DNA of 6,333 nt, from contig CAMLLI010000279.1 in NCBI GenBank assembly GCA_946480685.1, positions 1 to 6,333 on the forward strand. Direction: 5' to 3'. Of this stretch, positions 1-5,791 are shown piece by piece; position 1 is the first letter of the stretch; each line of letters opens with the position of its first letter. A program made the translations under genes and the position numbers. The DNA comes from an uncultured Flammeovirgaceae bacterium (GTDB lineage: Bacteria; Bacteroidota; Bacteroidia; Cytophagales; Cyclobacteriaceae). The notes below the pieces were generated by a model. The model searched no databases. It was not told where the DNA came from and was given only the letters and a program-made list of their open reading frames with translations.

Positions 1-974
1 TAATCCATACCCGGAGGGAATGAACTTGCCTTGAGTTCGTCCAGCTTGTCCTTTACACTTTTAATTACATCACTCGCGTTACTACCATACGTCTGCTTCA
101 ATACGATCGCAGCAGAAGGATACTTATCGAGGTTAGAGTATATATCATAGTACTCACTTCCCAATTCAACATTGGCTACATCTTTCAGGCGAAGGATCTC
201 ACCGTTCGCATTCGCTTTGATAATTACATTTTTATACTGCTCCGGATCATTGAATCGACCCGCATAAGACAATACATATTCAAGTGCTTCGGCACGTTTA
301 CCGTCACTTCGACCAATACGTCCGGGAGAACCAATCACACTCTGATCGCCCAGCGCTTCCATGATTTCATCTGCTGAAATATTATAGGCGCGCATGCGAT
401 CCGGCTTCAGCCATACACGCATCGCGTACTGACGGCTACCCAATATACTTGCCTGTCCTATACCGTTGATACGCTGCAACTCCGGCAACATATTAACACC
501 GGCAAAGTTGAACAGGAACTTCATATCGGCCTTCGAATCTTTACTATACAAGTTGACATACATCAACATGTTCGGCACAATGCGGTTTACAATTACCCCT
601 TCACGTTGTACCAGTATAGGCAATCGGTTCAACACCTGGGCTATACGTGTATTCACGTTCACCACGGCCTGGTCGGGATTCGTACCAAGGTTAAATACAA
701 TCTGTATATTCGCTTCACCCGCACTGGTAGCATCGGATGTCATATACTTCATACCCGGCACACCGTTCACCGCCTGCTCCAGCGGTATAAGAACTGACTC
801 CGTTAATACTTTCGCACTTGCACCGGGATAGGATGCCCGCACAATTACCATGGGAGGTGATATCTCCGGGAACTGCGATATAGGCAAGGTGTTAATGGCC
901 AGCACACCCATGAAGATGATAACAAGCGATATCACAATGGCGAATACCGGCCTATGTATAAATTCCTTAAACAT
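1..974 (-). CDS. RND (HAE1-type) efflux transporter permease, N-terminal part
   Basis: Partial gene. It starts at the ATG at 974 and runs off the left edge after 324 codons, where a full permease has about 1,040. It is the inner-membrane, proton-driven pump of an AcrB/MexB-like tripartite system that exports drugs or other small hydrophobic compounds. The translation opens with the family hallmark MFKEFIHRPVFAIVIS, then TM helix 1 (about residues 10-28), LPISQFPEISPP and SYPGASAKV, all diagnostic of the N-terminus and porter domain. Further on, GIGQASILGSRQYAMRVWL matches the conserved GS-QYAMR-W segment of AcrB. The proton-relay aspartates of TM4 lie outside the window, so activity cannot be judged. 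The start follows an A/G-rich stretch (AAAAAAGAGAAAAA) and lies 30 bp past the adaptor stop, so the two are surely cotranscribed. The family is certain; the substrate is unknown. Confidence 0.95.
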   Translation of the reverse strand, partial: MFKEFIHRPVFAIVISLVIIFMGVLAINTLPISQFPEISPPMVIVRASYPGASAKVLTESVLIPLEQAVNGVPGMKYMTSDATSAGEANIQIVFNLGTNPDQAVVNVNTRIAQVLNRLPILVQREGVIVNRIVPNMLMYVNLYSKDSKADMKFLFNFAGVNMLPELQRINGIGQASILGSRQYAMRVWLKPDRMRAYNISADEIMEALGDQSVIGSPGRIGRSDGKRAEALEYVLSYAGRFNDPEQYKNVIIKANANGEILRLKDVANVELGSEYYDIYSNLDKYPSAAIVLKQTYGSNASDVIKSVKDKLDELKASSFPPGMD

Positions 975-1004
975 TTTTTTCTCTTTTTTAGGATGTGTCT
1001 TACA

Positions 1005-2087
1005 TTACTCGGTATATACTTTCAGATGAGAGATCACGCTCTTGGGTTCCTGGTACTCGAATGCGATCTTATCGTTATCCTTCACCTTTCTCAATCCTTC
1101 CAGGAGTATCTTTTCATCGGCCTTCAACCCATCTTTCACTATATATATATCAGGCATCTCTGCAGCAATGGCAATTTCACGCTGCTTCACCACGTTGTCT
1201 TTATCAATCACAAATACATACTTCTTCTCCAGAATTTCGAACGTTACTTTCTGTGGAATGATGATGGCATTCTTGAGCGGCACCGCCATGAGTATATTTC
1301 CGGTTTCACCATGTCGTAACAACCCTTCCGGGTTCGGGAACGTAGCACGGAAAGCTATATTTCCGGTCTCGTTGTTAAAGTCTGCTTCGATGGTTTCAAC
1401 GACACCGCTATATTTGAATTTCTGCAGGTTCGCCATGATCAGGTTTACTTTCATCAGGCTGTCCTTTTTTGTTTTGGATTTGTAATCGAGGTATTCTGCT
1501 TCGGGCACATTGAAGTATACCCACATCTTGCTGTTATCTGATAAGGTGGTAAGCAGATCGCCTTCATCCACAAGACTTCCCAATCGTACCTGGAAGTGGT
1601 CCATGATACCATTGAAAGGTGCTCTTATTTCGGTGAAGCCTAAATGTACTTGTGCTAAGGCTAACTCAGCTTTCGCCTTGTCAAATTTAGCTTTCGCCAA
1701 TGCGAGCTCATTCTTGGATACTATATTACTATCGGCAAGAGCCTTCGTATTTTTGTATTCAATCTCGGCAAAATTAGCCTCGGCCTGTGCCTTCTGCAGC
1801 TCTGCTTTATATAGCATCGGCATGATCTGGAACATCAGTTGTCCTTTTTTCAGAGACTGTCCTTCATCAACAAAAATCTTTTCCAGGTAGCCTCGTTCTA
1901 AAGCTCTCAGTTCGATGTGGCTGATGGATCGAATCTGACATACATATTCTTTTGTGACCAGGGTGTCCTTCAGGAGCGGACTGGTAACATAGAATTTTGT
2001 CTCCTCTTCCTTTTCTTCTTTTTTGGATTCGCAGCTTGTAGAGCACAACAGGGCACACAAGCTCAAAAGCACTAGCATTTGCTTCAT
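1005..2087 (-). CDS. RND efflux periplasmic adaptor (membrane fusion protein), lipoprotein
   Basis: A 360-residue AcrA/MexA-like adaptor that would bridge the inner-membrane permease and an outer-membrane channel. I chose the ATG at 2087 because it gives a lipoprotein signal: MKQMLVLLSLC, a hydrophobic core, and a lipobox-like STSC with the lipidated Cys at residue 19. The frame is open 26 codons further upstream, but that stretch would bury the signal. After a Lys/Glu-rich linker comes the first half of the lipoyl domain (about 52-87, with ALERGYLEKIFVDEGQSLKKG). An Ala/Lys/Glu-rich alpha-hairpin coiled coil follows (about 92-149), then the second lipoyl half (about 150-184, with TEIRAPFNGIMD), then beta-barrel and membrane-proximal regions. 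Length is normal for the family. The permease follows after 30 bp. The 163-bp leader separates it from the small secreted protein upstream and contains a palindrome. The family is secure; the substrate is unknown. Confidence 0.94.
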   Translation of the reverse strand: MKQMLVLLSLCALLCSTSCESKKEEKEEETKFYVTSPLLKDTLVTKEYVCQIRSISHIELRALERGYLEKIFVDEGQSLKKGQLMFQIMPMLYKAELQKAQAEANFAEIEYKNTKALADSNIVSKNELALAKAKFDKAKAELALAQVHLGFTEIRAPFNGIMDHFQVRLGSLVDEGDLLTTLSDNSKMWVYFNVPEAEYLDYKSKTKKDSLMKVNLIMANLQKFKYSGVVETIEADFNNETGNIAFRATFPNPEGLLRHGETGNILMAVPLKNAIIIPQKVTFEILEKKYVFVIDKDNVVKQREIAIAAEMPDIYIVKDGLKADEKILLEGLRKVKDNDKIAFEYQEPKSVISHLKVYTE

Positions 2088-2220
2088 AGTAATTATTATT
2101 GTTTCTCGATAGTTTTTCGCTTGGAACTTCTGCGGCATGTAGTATAACTGAACATACCGATACACCCATGTGATTTGCTTATCATGGAAGCACAGAAGTA
2201 TAAAATCCGAAGTGGAAATA

Positions 2221-2238
2221 CAGGTAATTAACTACCTG
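2221..2238. repeat. 18-bp near-perfect palindrome in the efflux locus leader
   Basis: CAGGTA (2221-2226) is mirrored by TACCTG (2233-2238) around a TTAA core. Of the 18 bases, 16 fit a perfect palindrome; only the A at 2227 and the C at 2232 do not pair. It lies 12 bp past the stop of the small secreted protein and about 130 bp before the adaptor start. No T-run follows on either strand, so it is not a canonical terminator. Its size fits a dimeric repressor operator or an mRNA hairpin; the role is inferred only. Confidence 0.45.
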
Positions 2239-2250
2239 CTGAAATGTGAA

Positions 2251-2679
2251 TCATATCCTGAAGACCAGGAATACGAGATACCGACATGATTCGGTATAAG
2301 AAGAATTCGTGTTGAATGATGAAACTTTGGTATTGCTACCGGATAAATATTCTGACGCGAGCGCGAGAAATGCAGATGTAAAATAGTGGTGACTATCAAA
2401 ATGTTTTTTGAAAGAACTCAGATCGTGTTCGTCTTCGCTCTCCTCCTCTTCTCTGATTTCAGTAACCTCTATTTTAAGTACTTCATGTTTTCTATCAGAA
2501 GGTATATTATAAAAAAGTGAAGCCAGCAGCGTTTCACTGTCAGGCATAACGTCTTCCGACTTTGCAGAAATCTCTGCGGAAGTATGACGAGCATCGTGAC
2601 CAGCACGAACATCCAGTTGGGTAAATCCACTCAACAGGAACGTGTATAGCAGAAAAAATCTGGTAATAGACTGTCTCAT
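2251..2679 (-). CDS. small exported acidic/His-rich protein of unknown function
   Basis: A 142-residue protein I cannot assign to a named family. Residues 1-26 look like a Sec signal peptide: MRQSITR, the hydrophobic FFLLYTFLLSGF, then a plausible signal-peptidase site after VRA. The mature part has an acidic run (about 74-86, with REEEESEDEHD), a Lys/His segment (SSFKKHFDSHHYF, about 88-100), a short hydrophobic stretch (about 103-112), and a hydrophobic C-terminus ending YLVFLVFRI. Seven histidines and many acids in the mature part could bind metal, but that is speculation. It lies on the same strand upstream of the adaptor gene, 163 bp away, so it may be the first gene of the efflux operon. 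I have an unverified recollection of Bacteroidota proteins with similar short aromatic ...FRI ends near RND loci. The long clean ORF with a signal peptide supports a real gene. Confidence 0.7.
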   Translation of the reverse strand: MRQSITRFFLLYTFLLSGFTQLDVRAGHDARHTSAEISAKSEDVMPDSETLLASLFYNIPSDRKHEVLKIEVTEIREEEESEDEHDLSSFKKHFDSHHYFTSAFLALASEYLSGSNTKVSSFNTNSSYTESCRYLVFLVFRI

Positions 2680-3058
2680 CGGGGCGCTAATGTATACAAA
2701 GATGATTTTACTGACAAATATCTAAACAGCTGATGTTGCATATAACGATTGCACACGCATACTGCTCAACAGTATAAAGTATGAATCTTTTGCAATCGCG
2801 TTATCCCGGAGGAATATCGGATCAACACCACGTTGAATTATACGCGCTACGATTGATTGGAGAATGTATGGTAATGATTTCATTTTGGTAAACAGGCTTC
2901 ACTAAGTATTTGCAGGTTTACCCTTAGAGCCATGAAACCCGGGCAGGTCACATTTGTTTCAAAAAAAATACAACGCATGGGGTACTGTTTTTCATACACT
3001 ATAAACACACTCACAGCACTCACACGATTGCAGCGTTCATTTACGAAGAAAAAAAAGA
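2680..3058. other. non-coding region upstream of the efflux locus
   Basis: About 380 bp with no supported gene on either strand. It lies between the start of the small secreted protein (reading left) and the terminator of the SRPBCC operon. It should hold the efflux promoter. It contains imperfect minus-strand -7-like boxes (GATATTTG at 2715-2722 and CATCTTTG at 2697-2704, each one base off TAnnTTTG) without a convincing -33 TTTG at the usual spacing. It also holds a nested inverted repeat (2741-2804) and a 7-bp inverted repeat, GGTAAAC at 2887-2893 with GTTTACC at 2916-2922. Confidence 0.5.
2741..2804. repeat. nested inverted repeats upstream of the efflux locus
   Basis: The outer arms are CGATTGCA (2746-2753) and TGCAATCG (2791-2798), 8 bp perfect. 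They are extended by TATAA (2741-2745) against TTAT (2801-2804) after a two-base CG bulge. Inside lies a hairpin ATACTG-CTCAA-CAGTAT (2759-2775), and CATACT (2758-2763) can pair instead with AGTATG (2778-2783). It sits 60-125 bp upstream of the small secreted protein. Possible roles are an operator region for the efflux promoter or a structured leader or small RNA. The repeats are seen directly; the function is inferred. Confidence 0.45.
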
Positions 3059-3080
3059 AAGCGGGAACATGTGCCCGCTT
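3049..3080 (-). terminator. intrinsic terminator of the SRPBCC/NTF2 operon
   Basis: AAGCGGG (3059-3065) and CCCGCTT (3074-3080) form a 7-bp GC-rich stem with an 8-nt loop. Read on the minus strand it is followed by TCTTTTTTTT, the standard U-tract. It begins 7 nt after the stop of the NTF2-like gene, so it clearly ends that transcript. The plus strand also has six Ts at 3084-3089, so the element could work in both directions, although no plus-strand gene precedes it. Confidence 0.88.
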
Positions 3081-3087
3081 CCGTTTT

Positions 3088-3465
3088 TTAATAAAAAAAT
3101 TGTTCGAATACGATTTTGCCGTCTCTCACTTCGTACATCATGAGCTCATGGATCTGTATCCTGCCCAAACCATCAACGGTAATGTCAACCTCCCGTCCTA
3201 CAACAAAATGATTGGCAGTTACCAGTGGTTGCGTTGTGTGTCGTTTGTGGGCGGCAGTAATTCGCTTTACCCAGTCTTCACCTTTTTTACGAACGAGTGT
3301 CTTGCCTTCAGCATAGGTAAAATAGGGTGAGTGGGGCGGCTCAATGCTCTTCACATCATCAGCAAACAATTCATCCTGTATCTCAAACCATTTCTCCTGC
3401 TGTGCAAGCTCGCTGAATCGTGCAGCAACTTGCTGCGTGGTAAGTGTTGTTTCGGTTGCTATCAT
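3088..3465 (-). CDS. NTF2-like / SnoaL-like domain protein
   Basis: A 125-residue single-domain protein, the usual length for a SnoaL/NTF2-like alpha+beta cone fold. The N-terminal helices (TTQQVAARFSELAQQEKWFE, about 9-28) and the F-ADDVKSIEP segment (about 34-43) match the typical opening of the fold. The C-terminal strands run through HFVVGREVDITV (about 86-97), IHELMMYEVRDGKIVFEQFFY (to the end), the usual closing strand pattern of the family. Members are small cytosolic enzymes (cyclases, isomerases) or ligand-binding proteins, and no specific reaction can be assigned here. There is no signal peptide. The ATG at 3465 follows an A/T-rich leader. The gene is third in an operon, 42 bp after the second SRPBCC gene, and is closed by a terminator right after its stop. 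Family call good; function unknown. Confidence 0.85.
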   Translation of the reverse strand: MIATETTLTTQQVAARFSELAQQEKWFEIQDELFADDVKSIEPPHSPYFTYAEGKTLVRKKGEDWVKRITAAHKRHTTQPLVTANHFVVGREVDITVDGLGRIQIHELMMYEVRDGKIVFEQFFY

Positions 3466-3507
3466 GATATATATATTTTGTGTCTCTGTTGATCTATAGG
3501 CAAAATG

Positions 3508-3954
3508 TTACTTCCGTTTTTCGGGCGTTCCTTTACCCGTTGTAATCAGGCTTAACAAACTTCCGCGTATATAGTGGCTCCACGCATTTGAGCAGTCGTG
3601 ATAACAATCTACTGCAGGGACTAAACCCATGTGTGTAAACTGTATCTCCGTTTTATCATCGCCACTATATATTTCGAAACTGATTTTCGTATCAGTCCAC
3701 TCCTCTTTGTCCGCTACAAAATTCAGCCTGCTGTCAGTCACCAACCACACAACTTTTTTATCGGGAATAACCTCGATCAGTTTTTGTGTTGATACGTGTA
3801 CATCATCAAACCGAACCGTAAACTCATCGTTCAGCTTTTGTGAACTGCCCTCTATATTTTCCGTCCACCACTTGGACACACTGTTGATACTGTTGAATGC
3901 CTCCTGTGCCGAAACATTCACGGCCAGGCTAATGCTTAAACTGTTCTCTTTCAT
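3508..3954 (-). CDS. SRPBCC (AHSA1-like) domain protein, second copy of a tandem pair
   Basis: A 148-residue protein with the START/Bet v1-like helix-grip fold, which encloses a hydrophobic ligand cavity. Features of the AHSA1-like branch are the N-terminal strand followed by SAQEAFNSINSVSKWW (about 15-30), VIPDKKVVWLV (about 62-72), FEIYSGDDKTEIQFTHMGLVP (about 93-113) and a long C-terminal helix. In an ungapped hand alignment over 136 positions it shares 72 identities (53%) with the preceding gene product, so the two are tandem duplicates. Both keep a CX3C pair (Cys117 and Cys121 here) directly after FTHxGLVP. The ATG at 3954 overlaps the TGA of the upstream copy in ATGA, implying translational coupling. 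There is no signal peptide; it is probably cytosolic. Ligand unknown. Confidence 0.9.
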   Translation of the reverse strand: MKENSLSISLAVNVSAQEAFNSINSVSKWWTENIEGSSQKLNDEFTVRFDDVHVSTQKLIEVIPDKKVVWLVTDSRLNFVADKEEWTDTKISFEIYSGDDKTEIQFTHMGLVPAVDCYHDCSNAWSHYIRGSLLSLITTGKGTPEKRK

Positions 3955-4466
3955 TTTGTTTTGGATTGCAGATTTCCATTGTCAGTATACCCATCGATCA
4001 ATTGCTGATTAAAGCCGCCTTCCTTCGGATTCGGTTGACCTTTCCCGGTAACAATCAGGTCGTGCAAACTGGTGTGTATATAATTCGTCCACGCATCCTG
4101 GCAGATATCGTAGCATTCATATTCGGGAACAAGTCCTGCATGCGTAAAGCGGAGTTGGGTTTGATTATCCTTTTGTGAGATTTCAAAAATGATCTTCGTT
4201 CCTTTCCATTCACGTTTGTCCTTTGTGAAATTGAAATAATTATCCTCTACGAGCCACACTACTTTTTTATCCGGAACAAATTCGATCAGTTTCATTTTCG
4301 CGCGATGCACATCCTGATAGTGATAGTTAAACTCTGCGTGAAGTTTATCGGAATTACCTTCAATTTCTTCAGACCACCATCCGCGAACATTATTGATAGC
4401 ATTGAATACTTCTTCCGGAGTCTGATCTACCAGGAGAGCTGTTGTAAAATCTTTTGCAGTAGCCAT
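3951..4466 (-). CDS. SRPBCC (AHSA1-like) domain protein, first copy of a tandem pair
   Basis: A 171-residue SRPBCC protein and first gene of a three-gene operon. I chose the ATG at 4466 (MATAKDFTTALLV) because it aligns with the start of the downstream paralogue and follows an A/C-rich leader (ACAAAACGATACAACT) typical of Bacteroidota. The frame stays open upstream to a GTG at 4559, which would add 31 residues with no counterpart in the paralogue. Key segments are TPEEVFNAINNVRGWW (about 16-31), FVPDKKVVWLV (about 63-73), LRFTHAGLVP (about 105-114) and a CX3C pair (Cys118, Cys122). The C-terminus carries about 25 extra polar residues (Gly/Asn/Gln-rich) beyond the shared TGKG motif. The regulator gene lies divergently upstream. 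The ligand or reaction cannot be told from the sequence. Confidence 0.9.
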   Translation of the reverse strand: MATAKDFTTALLVDQTPEEVFNAINNVRGWWSEEIEGNSDKLHAEFNYHYQDVHRAKMKLIEFVPDKKVVWLVEDNYFNFTKDKREWKGTKIIFEISQKDNQTQLRFTHAGLVPEYECYDICQDAWTNYIHTSLHDLIVTGKGQPNPKEGGFNQQLIDGYTDNGNLQSKTK

Positions 4467-4590
4467 AGTTGTATCGTTTTGTTTGGGTATATCTTTTTGA
4501 TTAAGTGTATTGTATGAAGCCAAACCGGAAGCCAATGAAAAATAGAGTGCTGTCTTCACATCGGTTCCGTTTTGGTTTGGCGATTCCGTG

Positions 4591-4611
4591 AGACAAATGT
4601 ATTGTCTGACA
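4591..4611. promoter_or_regulatory. candidate operator and -7 box of the SRPBCC operon
   Basis: AGACAA (4591-4596) and TTGTCT (4602-4607) form a perfect 6-bp dyad with a 5-bp spacer. A second, overlapping dyad TGTC-T-GACA covers 4603-4611. On the minus strand the centre reads TACATTTG (4594-4601), an exact match to the Bacteroidota -7 consensus TAnnTTTG. No TTTG is found at the expected -33 position, so the promoter is only half supported. It lies in the divergent region between the SRPBCC operon and the GlxA-type regulator. A protein bound here would block the operon promoter. This is inference from position and symmetry. Confidence 0.4.
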
Positions 4612-4696
4612 TGGATCGACTCCGGGTGTAGAATAGACTTTATAGTGGGTTGATTTGGACAAAATAATCACGCATCTTTATCTAAACGTTTACCCC

Positions 4697-5683
4697 ATGA
4701 AGCAGGTGATTATCGTAATTCCAGAAGGCTATGCAAACCTGAGCAGCATAACCGGCTCGTTCGAAATCCTGACGCGCGCCAACGACTACTGGCAACGCAT
4801 GGGAAATAAACCGATGCTGCAAGTGCGGCTGGCCGGCTTTGTTACCGAATTGAAACTGGATGTCGGTTTCTTTTCCATTCACCCGGAAGATATCAACGCG
4901 ATAAAGAAGACTGACCTGATCATTATACCTTCACTCTCGCATGAGTATGATCGCATGCTGAAAGAGAATAAAGAACTTATCCACTGGATCAAGGAGCAAT
5001 ACCAGGCAGGCGCTGAAGTTGCCAGCATCTGTACCGGTGCATTTCTGCTGGCAGCAACGGGGTTACTCGAAGGCAAGAACTGCTCTACACATTGGAACGC
5101 TGCTGACGGTTTCAAGCGGCTCTTCCCCAACATTAAACTGCATATAGACAAACTGCTTACAGCCGAGAAAGGTATATATACCAACGGTGGCGCTTTCTCT
5201 TTTCTAAACCTGATACTTTTCCTGGTTGAAAAATACTTTGACCGCCAGACGGCTATATATTGTTCCAAAATATTCCAGATTGATATCGAACGAACATCGC
5301 AGTCTCCTTTCTTCATTTTCCAAACACAGAAGAACCACGGAGATGAATTGATTGGTAAAGCACAAACCTACATCGAAGAAAATCTAGGCGAGAAAATTTC
5401 ATTTGAAGAACTCGCATCAAAACTCGCCGTAAGCAGACGCAATTTCGACAGGCGCTTTATCAAAGCCACAGGTAACACACCGGTAGAATATTTACAACGT
5501 GTCAAGATCGAGGTTGCCAAGAAAGCGCTGGAACGAGGAAGAAAGAGTATATATGAAGTGATGAGTGAAGTGGGTTACGCTGATGACAAGGCTTTTCGTG
5601 AGGTCTTCAAAAAAATAACCGGGTTATCTCCGCTGGACTACCGGGCGAAGTATAACAATGAAGCCATTCTGATTTCAAATTAA
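4697..5683 (+). CDS. GlxA-family transcriptional regulator (DJ-1/PfpI domain + AraC HTH)
   Basis: A 328-residue cytosolic regulator of normal family length. The ATG at 4697 (MKQVIIVIPEGYANLSSITG) is preferred over the in-frame ATG at 4655, because the DJ-1 fold begins with exactly this first beta strand. Residues 1 to about 190 form the DJ-1/PfpI-like sensor domain. It includes DLIIIPSL (73-80), the nucleophile-elbow segment EVASICTGAFLLAATGLLEG with Cys112, and STHW (130-133). Residues about 220-320 form the AraC-type DNA-binding domain with two helix-turn-helix units (about 236-254 and 284-304) and the closing GLSPLDYR. The family typically senses a small metabolite through the first domain. 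The gene is divergent from the SRPBCC/NTF2 operon, the usual layout for a local regulator, so that operon is its most likely target, perhaps with autoregulation. The effector is unknown. Confidence 0.93.
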   Translation: MKQVIIVIPEGYANLSSITGSFEILTRANDYWQRMGNKPMLQVRLAGFVTELKLDVGFFSIHPEDINAIKKTDLIIIPSLSHEYDRMLKENKELIHWIKEQYQAGAEVASICTGAFLLAATGLLEGKNCSTHWNAADGFKRLFPNIKLHIDKLLTAEKGIYTNGGAFSFLNLILFLVEKYFDRQTAIYCSKIFQIDIERTSQSPFFIFQTQKNHGDELIGKAQTYIEENLGEKISFEELASKLAVSRRNFDRRFIKATGNTPVEYLQRVKIEVAKKALERGRKSIYEVMSEVGYADDKAFREVFKKITGLSPLDYRAKYNNEAILISN

Positions 5684-5791
5684 CACGAGAGTTTTTTTTT
5701 CGTTTCAGCTTGAACATTTGTCCAGCCACACCGTTGTAATTCGTTATATCATGACCTCCAGCGAACCAATTCTACAGGCATATTGAATAAC
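5684..5791 (+). other. intergenic region between the regulator and the CPBP gene
   Basis: A 108-bp gap. It begins with a run of nine Ts (5692-5700) without a hairpin in front, so no classical terminator can be called. A tiny 11-codon ORF (ATG at 5751, stop just before the CPBP start) lies here and could be a leader peptide or chance. No convincing promoter was found, so the CPBP gene may have its own weak promoter or be read through from the regulator. Confidence 0.4.

Noticed and set aside
466..1890. Several plus-strand open frames of 63-147 codons opposite the efflux genes
   Set aside because: They lie antisense to the well-supported RND permease and adaptor frames, have no recognisable domains, and their composition follows from the opposite strand.
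2887..2922. 7-bp inverted repeat GGTAAAC / GTTTACC
   Set aside because: Arms are 22 bp apart and cannot be extended; this is within chance expectation for a 400-bp AT-rich gap, so it is only mentioned in the region entry.
2932..3330. 132-codon plus-strand frame
   Set aside because: It runs through the terminator and antisense to the NTF2-like gene, and has a poly-lysine stretch encoded by the terminator A-tract. Not a credible protein.
4655..4696. Upstream in-frame start for the GlxA-type regulator adding 14 residues
   Set aside because: The DJ-1 fold starts at MKQVIIVIP; the extra residues have no family counterpart.
5171..5182. Perfect 12-bp palindrome GGTATATATACC
   Set aside because: It is inside the regulator coding sequence and is explained by Gly-Ile-Tyr-Thr codons plus the local preference for ATA and TAT.
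5692..5700. Run of nine Ts after the regulator as a terminator
   Set aside because: No stable hairpin precedes it, so an intrinsic terminator is not supported.
5717..5745. TTTG and TAATTCGT as a promoter for the CPBP gene
   Set aside because: The spacing of 16 bp is too short for the Bacteroidota -33/-7 pair and the -7 match is poor.
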